NCBI GenBank assembly: GCA_026706635.1
Contig: JAPOYJ010000038.1
Location: 1 to 64,000 of the forward strand
Direction: 5' to 3'
DNA length: 64,000 nucleotides
DNA from: Gemmatimonadota bacterium
GTDB taxonomy: Bacteria; Gemmatimonadota; Gemmatimonadetes; Longimicrobiales; Gaopeijiaceae
Part shown: piece after piece, positions 46,287 through 53,725 of the stretch
Numbering within the stretch: position 1 is the first letter of the stretch
Layout of the letters: each line of letters begins with the position of its first letter
Position numbers and translations under genes: made by a program
The notes under the pieces: generated by a model
What the model saw: only the letters and a program-made list of their open reading frames with translations
The model's database searches: none
Told to the model about the DNA's origin: nothing

Positions 46287-46514
46287 TCAGCCGGCGTCGA
46301 TGCGTGCGGCCAGACCTCGCAGGGATCCGAGCCCCATCCACTCCTCGGGGGAGATCTCGAGACCGAACTCCGATGACACCAGCTTGACGAAGGCAACGCA
46401 GTCCATCGAGGACACACCGGCCGCCTCGCCGAAGGGCAGGTCGAAGTCCGGGTCGCGTCCCAGATCCATGTTCTCGTTGATTAGCGCGAGCAGGCGCGCC
46501 TCGGTGTTAGACAT
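46287..46514 (-). CDS. Free-standing acyl carrier protein
   Basis: A 75-residue acidic helical protein. GVSSMDCVAFVKLVSSEFG aligns with the phosphopantetheine site (DSxD/E-type; here SSMD, so the second serine is the probable attachment point). The following helix has the usual ExxFGLxI pattern (SEFGLEISPEEW). Good ribosome-binding site (GGGGAG). Because the PKS ends in KS-AT without its own second ACP, this protein is a candidate acceptor or donor for the terminal KS. The PPTase at 28 kb could activate it. Both links are inferences. Confidence 0.85.
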   Translation of the reverse strand: MSNTEARLLALINENMDLGRDPDFDLPFGEAAGVSSMDCVAFVKLVSSEFGLEISPEEWMGLGSLRGLAARIDAG

Positions 46515-46623
46515 TCCGTGTAGCTCCCCTAGGTGGCGGGAATGGTGGTGGCCGTACGGCCCAGGCCCGGTTGCTCAGGAAACGTACCCCACGGCCCGCG
46601 TGGCCGCAACCGGCGTGCGCGCC

Positions 46624-47058
46624 CTACACCCGCTCGTGGTCGGGCTTCCACTCGCGCACGGCCTCCTTGATCTCGCGCTGGGTGACCAGATCGCCGGCGA
46701 AAACCCGTTCCACCACCTCGCCCACCTCGCCGTCGGAGGCGAAGCGAAGCGCGATGAGCTGCCTGGTGGGGATCTCGTCTATCCGCGACGCGGGCACCTC
46801 CGGGAGCAGCGCCTTCAGCCTGAGCCGCTCCTCGAGCCTTATCACACGGTCCTGCACGGGAAGCGCGTGACGACGCGACTGCGGAACCAGGAAGGCGACC
46901 AGGAGGGCCAGAATCGTGAGCGCCAGGTTCTCCACCGTGAAGCCGAGGATCGTCCGAGCCGCGAAGTACGCGGAGACGAGGAGCCCCAGCGCCAAGGGGC
47001 CCCACACGGTCCAGAAGGGAGGATACCTGATGTGGCGGGAGTAGTCCTGGGTCTTCAT
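46624..47058 (-). CDS. DUF6526-like small membrane protein
   Basis: A 144-residue protein. MKTQDYSRHIRYPPFWTVWG leads into two membrane segments (about 20-40 and 43-60). A cytoplasmic helical region follows with VIRLEERLRLKALLP, LIALRFASDGEVGEVVERV and the tail IKEAVREWKPDHERV. This pattern matches what I recall of the DUF6526 family; function unknown. ATG 47058 follows an AAAGGT ribosome-binding site. The frame is open to 47184, but that extension is built from a repeat arm. It stands alone between the carrier protein gene and a divergent MerC-like gene. Confidence 0.8.
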   Translation of the reverse strand: MKTQDYSRHIRYPPFWTVWGPLALGLLVSAYFAARTILGFTVENLALTILALLVAFLVPQSRRHALPVQDRVIRLEERLRLKALLPEVPASRIDEIPTRQLIALRFASDGEVGEVVERVFAGDLVTQREIKEAVREWKPDHERV

Positions 47059-47159
47059 GGCCGACCTTTCGCGGGCGTGGGACCCGGAAGGTAGCCCTCC
47101 CGCTTCCTGCGCTCCATGCTCACGAATGGGGTGGGCTGAAGAATCGGGTGCGGGGCGCT

Positions 47160-47196
47160 TCGCCGCTCGCGCGAGATTATCCACGTACCGCTAGGT
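47160..47196. repeat. Scaffold-arm copy
   Basis: GCGCGAGATTATCCACGTAC followed by CGCTAGG. It is the same arm as at 9082, 16176 and 53594, here in the sense orientation of the MerC-like gene 32 bases downstream. It lies between divergent genes and may be part of their promoter region. Confidence 0.6.
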
Positions 47197-47228
47197 TGCG
47201 CGCGGTTCCGAGACGTTAGCTTGGGAGG

Positions 47229-47645
47229 ATGCAGAAGATACTCTCAACCCACCCGTCGAGCTCCTACCTGGCCTTCGGATCAACTTTCGTGGCCTGTGCC
47301 GCAGCCTGGTGCGGGGTGCACTGCGCGCTCACGCCGTTGCTGGCCGTGGCGGCTCCCGCCCTCGGGCTCGCCGGGGAGGCCGAGGGTGTCCTGTATCTCG
47401 TGACCGTGCTCCTCGGCGGGATCATGCTCGCGCTGGGCCCGGCACGCGATCACCGGGGCGTGCTCCTCGCCTTCGGCGGAGGGGCCGTCTTCTGGGCCGC
47501 CTCCCTCGCCGGCTGGCTCGAACCCGTGCCCGAACCCGCGACATCGGCGGCTGGCAGCCTGACCCTCGCCGTCGCCCTCTTGCAAGGGGCCCGCATCTGC
47601 CGGAGCGGCGCGTGCTCGGTCTGCGACGAGCACACCGCAGACTAG
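47229..47645 (+). CDS. MerC-domain membrane protein
   Basis: A 138-residue protein with four predicted membrane segments. The first carries AAWCGVHCALTPLLAVAAP, a Cys-x3-Cys pair typical of the MerC domain (mercuric ion uptake protein family). A second cysteine cluster, CRSGACSVCDEH, ends the protein. No other mer genes are present, so general metal handling is more likely than a complete mercury operon. GGGAGG abuts the ATG directly. The stop TAG is the first triplet of a scaffold arm (TAGCAGCCCGCGGACAAACC). Confidence 0.85.
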   Translation: MQKILSTHPSSSYLAFGSTFVACAAAWCGVHCALTPLLAVAAPALGLAGEAEGVLYLVTVLLGGIMLALGPARDHRGVLLAFGGGAVFWAASLAGWLEPVPEPATSAAGSLTLAVALLQGARICRSGACSVCDEHTAD

Positions 47646-47849
47646 CAGCCCGCGGACAAACCCTCCCCCGGTCCCGAAGGGTGGCTCGGTAGCGGGGCGA
47701 TCCCCTCTGTGGCACCTTGTCCCATCTCGCCATGTAGGCGCCCATGAGATCCCCCCAATATTCGCGTGTTCGCCTCGGCGCACCGACAAGCGCCGGGCGG
47801 GCCGTGGCGGGGGGCGCAGTTGCAACCCACACTGACCGAGGCCAGAGCG
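47643..47849. repeat. Scaffold arm and leader of the propeller gene
   Basis: The arm TAGCAGCCCGCGGACAAACC (47643-47662) starts at the MerC stop codon and is followed by CTCCCCCGG, as at 9.2 kb. The remaining bases up to the propeller ATG (47850) show no recognisable gene; an in-frame extension to 47766 lacks a signal peptide pattern. Confidence 0.55.
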
Positions 47850-48995
47850 ATGAACCAGACAGTCCACGCAGATTGTAGCGACTCACGCGCATTGGGCGTT
47901 GGCTCGGTGCCGACCCGACTACTTCGACAAGCGGTCTCCGCAATCGCTTTGGCGCTAGTGCTCGCATGCGGGCGGGGCGGCGATCCAGCCGATCGGCCCC
48001 AGACCGGAAGCTCCGAGACCGAAGATGCCGCGCGAAGCGTGGCGGAACCCGAGCTCGTCGACATGGAGGCCTTCGAGAGCGGCTTCGAGATCGCCAGGCG
48101 CCTGGAGCTGGAGGAGACCGACCGCGCCATGGTCGTGAGTCCGATGGTGGAGGTAGGTGGACCCGACAGGCTGTTCGTCGCCGAGCCGAAGGAGAGCCAG
48201 GTCAACATATACGACACGGATGGGTCGCTGGTGAGGGTGATCGGGCGCAGGGGCGACGGTCCCGGCGAGTTCCGCATGCCCTTCACGGCCCGCCCGACGC
48301 TCGACGGCGGAATCGTGGTCGCGGACTTCGAGGCTTCCCGAATGACCTTCTTTCCAGAGGGCGGAGACGCCGTCACGGTCCAGTCTCCAGGGCTGATCCT
48401 GCTCGGTGTGAGCGACATTGGTGGAGGTCGGTACCTGATCGAGGGGCGCTCAGAGGAACTTTGGCCCGCGCAGTTGCACATCTGGAACCGCGGCACCGAT
48501 ACGATCGAACGCAGCTTTCTGCCGGTCGTCGTCCCGGAGGCTGCACTTGGAGAGGCAATTACGTTCATTTCGATCAGCGTGCATGTGGAGGCTGACACGA
48601 TCTGGGCGGCATGGGCCCTTTCCGACACGGTATACAGCTTCGACCTGAACGGTGAGCTGTTGAACAAGCTGCCAGTGGCGCTGCCGGCACCGATCGTGCT
48701 CCCGACCACCCCTTATGAGCGAAGGTCTGAGGCCGAGAAGAAGGAGGTCGAGGGCATTACCCAAGTGGTGGGTGTTTTCGCTACGGACAGCGGGCTGGCC
48801 GTTCAGTCGCTAAGGAAGCTGACAGCGGGCACGACTCACGACCTCGTGCTGATGGACCGGCAGGGATCGGTGGTGTGGAGCGCGGCTCGCACGCCGGAGT
48901 TGCACGCCGTAATTGGCGCGGACTTCTACTTTGCCGACCCCTTCACGATTCTACCGAATCGCTGGGTCGTAGCTCGGCGGAAGGCGGGCGAGTAG
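47850..48995 (+). CDS. Six-bladed beta-propeller lipoprotein
   Basis: A 381-residue protein: signal peptide and lipobox (ALALVLAC), then about 320 residues of NHL/TolB-like beta-propeller with the typical blade motif VIGRRGDGPGEFRMPF and strands such as RLFVAEPKESQVNIYDTDGS and DLVLMDRQGSVVWSAAR. No catalytic residues stand out; propellers of this type bind peptides, ligands or partner proteins. It is followed one base later by a thioredoxin-like lipoprotein and then by a small Cys-rich secreted peptide. That arrangement recalls propeller/NVEALA-peptide pairs known from Bacteroidales. ATG 47850 precedes the hydrophobic leader. Confidence 0.85.
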   Translation: MNQTVHADCSDSRALGVGSVPTRLLRQAVSAIALALVLACGRGGDPADRPQTGSSETEDAARSVAEPELVDMEAFESGFEIARRLELEETDRAMVVSPMVEVGGPDRLFVAEPKESQVNIYDTDGSLVRVIGRRGDGPGEFRMPFTARPTLDGGIVVADFEASRMTFFPEGGDAVTVQSPGLILLGVSDIGGGRYLIEGRSEELWPAQLHIWNRGTDTIERSFLPVVVPEAALGEAITFISISVHVEADTIWAAWALSDTVYSFDLNGELLNKLPVALPAPIVLPTTPYERRSEAEKKEVEGITQVVGVFATDSGLAVQSLRKLTAGTTHDLVLMDRQGSVVWSAARTPELHAVIGADFYFADPFTILPNRWVVARRKAGE

Positions 48996-48996
48996 G

Positions 48997-49530
48997 GTGA
49001 GGACGCTCGTGTACCTGGGTGTGGCCAGCGCCCTGGCGTCGGTCATGGGAGGTTGTCTGGCGGAGGCGCCGACTCGTTCGGCGGCTGGCCTGGGGACGGG
49101 CGACACGCTTCCGGCGGTCGCTCGACCGTCGGGCGACGGGGCGGCGGTGGTGTGGGCGCTGGCGCCTAGCCAGTGCCTAGGTTGCGAACTCAATGAATTG
49201 GCAAGGGTGCTCCGAAGGATTCGGCGCACCCTGAAGGGCGACCTGGAGGTCGTGGTGGTGGCGGTTGGAGAGGGGGAGGAGGACGACCTGGAGCGGGTCG
49301 AGACGTGGCTGAAGGCGGAGAGGATTGCGGCGAGGGTCCTGCTGCGCGACCGGAGGTGGTTCGAACGGGAGTTCAGCGTGGAACGCCTTCCCATCCTCTA
49401 TGTCGTGGATCGGCATTCGGTTGTGGCAGGAGTGGTCGCCGCCGCCGATGCGCCGGATCAATGGCGTTCCACTCCGGATCGGGTGGAGCTGGATAGCTTC
49501 GTCGCGAGACTAGCAGTGGATCGGAAGTAG
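48997..49530 (+). CDS. Thioredoxin-fold lipoprotein with CxxC
   Basis: The 177-residue product starts with GTG one base after the propeller stop, so it is coupled. Signal peptide and lipobox (SVMGGC) are followed by a thioredoxin-like domain: VVWALAPSQCLGCELNELAR with a CLGC redox pair after the first strand, VVVVAVGEGEEDD, and a late strand ERLPILYVVDRHSVVAGV with the expected cis-Pro region (LP). Probably an outer-membrane or periplasmic thiol oxidoreductase. A natural substrate would be the four-cysteine peptide encoded next (inference). Confidence 0.8.
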   Translation: MRTLVYLGVASALASVMGGCLAEAPTRSAAGLGTGDTLPAVARPSGDGAAVVWALAPSQCLGCELNELARVLRRIRRTLKGDLEVVVVAVGEGEEDDLERVETWLKAERIAARVLLRDRRWFEREFSVERLPILYVVDRHSVVAGVVAAADAPDQWRSTPDRVELDSFVARLAVDRK

Positions 49531-49546
49531 GCATCATTGCATGGTA

Positions 49547-49573
49547 TTGCATCGCCGCTCGATTCGGCGGCAA
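49547..49573 (+). terminator. Hairpin between redox gene and peptide gene
   Basis: TTGC-at-CGCCG-ctcgatt-CGGCG-GCAA folds as a 9-bp stem with a two-base bulge, in the 87-bp gap before the peptide gene. It could attenuate transcription or stabilise a separate peptide mRNA. Confidence 0.4.
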
Positions 49574-49617
49574 TTGTAGAAAACCGAAGACAACATCAAC
49601 CAAGGAAGGAAATCAAG

Positions 49618-49863
49618 ATGAACAAGACTAGCATGCAGATTCTGCGCGCACGCAGTGCGCGTACGATCAAGGCCGCAGTTGTGGCCGCGGTCGTCTCCAT
49701 CGCGGCTCCCGCGGCATATGGAACCGTAACGGCTCAGCAACCGGAGGGGGGTACAGTTAGCAAGAAAATGCTGGCTGTGTCCTTTAATGGCCTGACGCTC
49801 TGTGGATTCAAGTGTTGGTGGTTTGCGCCACGCTGCTGCATAATTGTCATCAATCGGCATTAG
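49618..49863 (+). CDS. Small secreted four-cysteine peptide, unrecognised family
   Basis: An 81-residue product with a clear ribosome-binding site (AAGGAAGGAAATCAAG). A basic N-region (MNKTSMQILRARSARTIKAA) and hydrophobic core end near AAPAAYG, leaving a mature peptide of about 45 residues. Its C-terminal part is LCGFKCWWFAPRCCIIVINR: cysteines 62, 66, 73 and 74, two tryptophans, and a hydrophobic end. Base composition is visibly less GC-rich than the neighbours. It follows the propeller and CxxC lipoproteins and is followed by a strong hairpin. Possible roles: disulfide-stabilised toxin or signal, RiPP-like precursor, or analogue of NVEALA peptides. No modifying enzyme is adjacent. Confidence 0.7.
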   Translation: MNKTSMQILRARSARTIKAAVVAAVVSIAAPAAYGTVTAQQPEGGTVSKKMLAVSFNGLTLCGFKCWWFAPRCCIIVINRH

Positions 49864-50023
49864 AAGAAACGAACCAGGACTCGTGGCAGGGTAACAAGAG
49901 CACTCCAGGAACCCGCCCGCGGTTCCTCCGTTTGACCCCCCGGTCTGGCTGACGGGCCGCTGGCCCGTCAGCCAGACCCTCCAGCCCGCGGACCCCCACC
50001 CCCCGGGGAGCGCACTCAAGCCG
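49864..50023 (+). terminator. Perfect 17-bp stem hairpin at 49942-49978
   Basis: GGTCTGGCTGACGGGCC-gct-GGCCCGTCAGCCAGACC: 17 perfect base pairs with a 3-nt loop. A smaller hairpin, GGAACC-cgcccgc-GGTTCC, precedes it at about 49907. Probably the transcription end of the peptide unit, although the stem is longer than usual terminators and no T-run follows. No gene in this stretch. Confidence 0.65.
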
Positions 50024-50325
50024 TGCCCGCGTCCGCGTTGCCTGCCAGTCCCCTCGTTGACTGCCAGGCCCCTCGTAGAGTGCCAGCTTCCGCATTACCT
50101 GCCAGCCTTCTCGTTATTGCCAGTTCTCTCGCCAATTGCCACTCCCAGCGTTGTCTACCATCATCCTCGACAACTGCCAATCCACTCACAATCTGCCAAC
50201 ACTCTCGTCTAATACCAGGTCCCTCATAGCCTGCCATTCCCCTCGTCTGCTGCCAGTCGACTCGTTGACTACCATCCTGTGCGTCGACTGCCAGCTCCCT
50301 CGCAGTTTGCCAGGCGCTCAGAAAG
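50024..50325. repeat. Degenerate tandem array of 19-bp repeats (16 units)
   Basis: Sixteen contiguous units start TGCCA or TACCA (first unit TGCCC) every 19 bases; only the fifth is 18 bases. Consensus is about TGCCAGTCCCCTCGTTGAC. Example starts: 50043, 50062, 50081, 50118, 50137, 50156, 50175, 50194, 50213, 50232, 50251, 50270, 50289, 50308. TGCCA and the CTCG at unit positions 11-14 are best kept; the rest varies. There are no spacers, so it is not a CRISPR. The last unit overlaps the end of the deacetylase gene. 19 is not a multiple of three, so a protein-coding origin is unlikely. Confidence 0.85.
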
Positions 50326-51043
50326 TGGCCACTCGCAAACCGCCGAGAGTATCCGCCAGAGTGGTCTCGGCCGTCCAGTACGGCTCTCCGTACGGCCTGC
50401 GAACGAGCGAGCCGTAGGCGGCGTGCATGCTCAGGATCTGCTCCACGACCGGTCGGTCTCCACCGGGAAACACCTCCCCGATGCGGCTTCGGGCGCGCAG
50501 CTGCGAGCCGTACGCCTCGAGAGCCGCAATCTTACGTTCGATCTGCTCGGCGATCTCCACGACGAAGGTCGGCTTGACCCCGTCCTCGGCGAATGCCAGC
50601 GCGTAGACGACCTTGTGGGGGCGGTGCGGGCGGCCCTTGGCCGGGAAGTTCCGGAGACCGGCCAGGAAGGCGGCGTCCCGGGCCAGGGCGGCGGCGGCGC
50701 GGTGGTCCGGGTGGCGGCCGCGGGTCCAGTGGGTGACGACCACCCGGGGCCGCAGCTCGCGCACGATGCCGGCGACGATCTGGCGCGCCGCGTGGCTGTT
50801 TGCCACCTGGGTGTCCGGCAGGCCCGCGCAGCGTCGCTCGGCGAGCCCCATGATCTCGGATGCGGCCGCCGTCTCGCGCGCCCTCGTCTCGGTCGTGCCG
50901 CGCGAGGCGGCCTCGCCAGCGGTGAGGTCGAGGACTCCCGTACGCTCGCCGGCGTCGGCCGATCGGAGCAGGGCGCCTCCACAGAAGATCTCGGCGTCGT
51001 CGGGATGCGCCATGACGGCCAGCACATCCAGAGGCGGCGTCAT
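50318..51043 (-). CDS. BshB1/LmbE-type N-acetylglucosamine deacetylase
   Basis: A 241-residue protein. LDVLAVMAHPDDAEIFCGGAL carries the AHPDDAE zinc/catalytic block, then LDLTAGEAASRGTTETRARE and VVTHWTRGRHPDHRAAA (HPDH, zinc ligand) as in BshB1, which makes the GlcN-malate precursor of bacillithiol. The CEAYGSQ-like region appears as LEAYGSQLRAR. Bacillithiol synthesis itself is inferred; bshA and bshC are not in the window. The ATG at 51043 overlaps the permease stop (ATGA). The 3' end runs into the 19-bp array. Confidence 0.88.
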   Translation of the reverse strand: MTPPLDVLAVMAHPDDAEIFCGGALLRSADAGERTGVLDLTAGEAASRGTTETRARETAAASEIMGLAERRCAGLPDTQVANSHAARQIVAGIVRELRPRVVVTHWTRGRHPDHRAAAALARDAAFLAGLRNFPAKGRPHRPHKVVYALAFAEDGVKPTFVVEIAEQIERKIAALEAYGSQLRARSRIGEVFPGGDRPVVEQILSMHAAYGSLVRRPYGEPYWTAETTLADTLGGLRVATF

Positions 51044-52353
51044 TCGTACCTGAGCGCGTCGACCGGTGGCAGGCGCGAGGCGCGCATCGCGGGGAGCATT
51101 CCGAAGAGAACGCCGGTGACGGCGGCCAGAGAGACCGCCGCGAAGACCGACCACAGAGGTATGCGGGCTGGGAGGGGAGTGACGGCGGCGACCCCCTCGG
51201 CAGCGCCCCATCCGCCGAGCAGACCCAAGGCGCCTCCCGCGGCCGTCAGTAGCGATGCCTCGATGAGGAACTGCCACTTGATCTCGCGGCGTGTGGCGCC
51301 GAGCGACTTGCGCACCCCGATCTCGCGAGTCCTCTCCGTTACCGAGATCAGCATGATCCCGATGACGCCGATGCCCCCGACGAGCATACCGATCGACGAC
51401 AGGCCGACCATCACCGCAAAGAACATCCCCGTAAGCTGGTTGAAGAGGTTGATCGTGTCATCGCTCCGGATGATCGCGAAGTCGTTGTCCTCGCCCGGGC
51501 GGAGCGCCCGCATCGAGCGTAGCGCGGCCACGACCTGATTCTCCGCCTCGGCTCTGCCGTGCATATCGCGGGGCTTGACCTGAACGCTCAGAAAGTTCCA
51601 GCGCGTGCGCGCCTTGAGCCGCTTGTCGGCGGTCGTGACCGGGATAAGGGCGAAGTTCTCGACTGCTTCGCCCAGGAACATCGGAAGCGGCTCGAATACC
51701 CCTACGACCGTGAAGAGCTCGTTCGCGGCCCGACGCCCCGCATTCACCCGCACGCGCCTGCCAACCGGGTCCAGCTGGCCAAAGACGCTCTCGGCCAGCG
51801 CGGAGGAGACGACCATGACGTTGCGCGCATGCCGCACGTCCGCCGAGGTGAAGTCCCGTCCGGCCACAAAGTCGCCCCCCGTGAACGACGCCCATCCGTT
51901 GGAGTAGCCGCGAAATGGGACATACACCCAATCCGACCGGAAGCGCACGAACGCCGAGAACTCGAACCCGGAGACCGCCTCGGCCACGGCCGGGAGCGAG
52001 CGCACCCTCCTGACCTCGGCGTCCGTGATCTCCGGTCGGTCCCACCAGGGCGGCTTTCCGCCGACGAAGAACGCCCTTGCATCGGAGAAGTCGAAGGGCA
52101 TGACCGCGAAGTTCTCCGGACCGGCGGACTCGATCACGCTCATCACCTCGCTCCTGATCCCCGTGATCACGGCGGCGACGGTCACCACAACGCCCGCCCC
52201 GATGGCGACCCCGAGCACGGCGAGCGCGGAGCGCATCCAGTTGGCGCGGAGAGCCGACCCGGCGACCCTGAGACCCTCGCGCAGGACCCTTCCGGTCGGC
52301 ACATCGCCCACCAGGGGCGCAGCCTTCGGCTCGTGGGCCGGCTCGGCGCTCAT
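51040..52353 (-). CDS. MacB-type ABC transporter permease
   Basis: A 437-residue protein: N-terminal membrane segment (NWMRSALAVLGVAIGAGVVVT), a periplasmic MacB_PCD-like domain of about 220 residues, then three FtsX-like membrane helices. The SVTERTREIGVRKSLGATRRE coupling region and the terminal PPVDALRYE motif are typical. No nucleotide-binding domain is fused or adjacent. It overlaps the preceding permease (52350) and the following deacetylase by four bases each, so it is one transcription unit. Likely forms a heterodimer with its neighbour. Confidence 0.88.
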   Translation of the reverse strand: MSAEPAHEPKAAPLVGDVPTGRVLREGLRVAGSALRANWMRSALAVLGVAIGAGVVVTVAAVITGIRSEVMSVIESAGPENFAVMPFDFSDARAFFVGGKPPWWDRPEITDAEVRRVRSLPAVAEAVSGFEFSAFVRFRSDWVYVPFRGYSNGWASFTGGDFVAGRDFTSADVRHARNVMVVSSALAESVFGQLDPVGRRVRVNAGRRAANELFTVVGVFEPLPMFLGEAVENFALIPVTTADKRLKARTRWNFLSVQVKPRDMHGRAEAENQVVAALRSMRALRPGEDNDFAIIRSDDTINLFNQLTGMFFAVMVGLSSIGMLVGGIGVIGIMLISVTERTREIGVRKSLGATRREIKWQFLIEASLLTAAGGALGLLGGWGAAEGVAAVTPLPARIPLWSVFAAVSLAAVTGVLFGMLPAMRASRLPPVDALRYE

Positions 52354-53591
52354 TCGTACCTCAGCGCGTCCACCGGGTCGAGCCGGGCGGCTCGGGACGC
52401 AGGATAGACGCCCGACACGACTCCCACGACGAGCCCGAGCGCCACGCCCAGGGCGATCCAGCGGGGCGCCACGGCGGCAGGGAGTGGCGAGATCGCCCCC
52501 ACCAGCAGCGTCAGCGCTACCCCGACGCCCACCCCGACGACGGCACCCACACCCGAGAGCGTCATGCTCTCGACGAGCACCTGCGTGAGGATGTCTGCGC
52601 GCCGCGCTCCGATCGCCTTCCGCACCCCGATCTCCCTAGTCCGCTCCATGACGGAGACAAGCATGATGTTCATGATCGTGATGCCGCCCACGACCAGGGA
52701 GATCCCGACGAAGCTGGGCAGGGCCACGAAGAGGACACTGCTTATCCTGTCCCAGAAGCCGAGCGAGGCTTCGGCGGTCTCGGCGGCGAAGTTGTCCAGC
52801 TGGTGCGGCCGGAGTTGGCGGCGCTGCCGCATGATCTCGACGACCTCTTCCCTGATGGGCACCGTCAGGCTCGGGTCCGGCGCCTTGAGGACGATCTGCT
52901 CGATCCTGCCGGGCCGGGTCATGTACGCCCCGAGCGGCGAGTGGGAGGGGGCCACCGCAAGGTTGTCCAGCGAGACGAAGAGGAAGGATCCCTGGTCCTC
53001 GAGCACGCCGACGACGCGGTAGGGCCGTCCCGCGATGCGCACCGTCCTGCCTACGGGATCGACGGCGCCGAAGAGCACATCGGCCGTGGACATCCCGAGC
53101 ACCACGACCGACGCGCCCTGCTCGACCTCCTGGCGGGTGAAGGCGCGGCCGCGCTCCACTACCCAGTTGCGGATCTCGAACATCTCGGCCGACGCGGCCA
53201 CCAGGTTGATGTTCTCGGCCTTGAGTCCGCCTTCGGCCTCGATCTCGCCATTCCTGTCGGACTGTGCGCCGATCACCGCCGGCAGGGAGACCCTTTCGCG
53301 CAGCTCGTCGAGGTCTCGGTAGTTCAGGTCCGGCGCCCTGTACCACGCCCGCCACTGTTCGGTGGAGGTGTTGATCGAGTTCATGGGGTAGCGCGACAGA
53401 GTCACCGTGTTGACGCCCGTGACCCTCTCGGTGATCGTGTCGCGAACGTAGCGGTCCATCCCCTCCACGATGCTGACGACCACGACCAGGAACATCACGC
53501 CGACGATGACGCCCAGGAGCGTGAAGAGGCTCTTGAGCCTCTGCGTCGCGATCTGCTCCCACGCCAGCCGGATCCCCTCCAGGAGACGCAT
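52350..53591 (-). CDS. MacB-type ABC transporter permease
   Basis: A 413-residue protein with the same layout as the next gene: MRLLEGIRLAWEQIATQRLK, first membrane segment (SLFTLLGVIVGVMFLVVVVS), MacB_PCD-like periplasmic domain, FtsX helices with SVMERTREIGVRKAIGARRA, and a terminal DPVDALRYE. The ATG at 53591 is preferred; the frame is open 21 codons upstream, but that part (PEFIHGPLG) is repeat-arm sequence. Together with the second permease, fusion protein and TolC-like channel it should form a tripartite export system, but the ATPase must come from elsewhere. Confidence 0.88.
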   Translation of the reverse strand: MRLLEGIRLAWEQIATQRLKSLFTLLGVIVGVMFLVVVVSIVEGMDRYVRDTITERVTGVNTVTLSRYPMNSINTSTEQWRAWYRAPDLNYRDLDELRERVSLPAVIGAQSDRNGEIEAEGGLKAENINLVAASAEMFEIRNWVVERGRAFTRQEVEQGASVVVLGMSTADVLFGAVDPVGRTVRIAGRPYRVVGVLEDQGSFLFVSLDNLAVAPSHSPLGAYMTRPGRIEQIVLKAPDPSLTVPIREEVVEIMRQRRQLRPHQLDNFAAETAEASLGFWDRISSVLFVALPSFVGISLVVGGITIMNIMLVSVMERTREIGVRKAIGARRADILTQVLVESMTLSGVGAVVGVGVGVALTLLVGAISPLPAAVAPRWIALGVALGLVVGVVSGVYPASRAARLDPVDALRYE

Positions 53592-53725
53592 GCCTAGCGG
53601 TCCGTGGATAAACTCAGGCGAGGACCGAGAGCGGCGAGGCGAGGCCTCGGGCACGAGAACTGCGGATCACGGATTGGGACCGCCATACGCCGCGCCGCCG
53701 TCAACCGCACCTGTAGCTGCTGCGG
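53592..53725. repeat. Scaffold-arm copy upstream of permease
   Basis: CCTAGCGGTCCGTGGATAAA (53593-53612) is followed by a CGAGGACCGAGAGCGGCGAG stretch, like the arm at 9082-9130. It lies in sense orientation directly before the permease ATG and fills most of the gap after the membrane-fusion gene. Confidence 0.6.

Noticed and set aside
50016-50237. Short coding frames through the 19-bp array
   Set aside because: The period is not a multiple of three, several frames are open by chance, and there is no ribosome-binding site or conserved product.
50024-50325. CRISPR array
   Set aside because: Units are contiguous 19-mers without spacers and no cas gene is present in the window.
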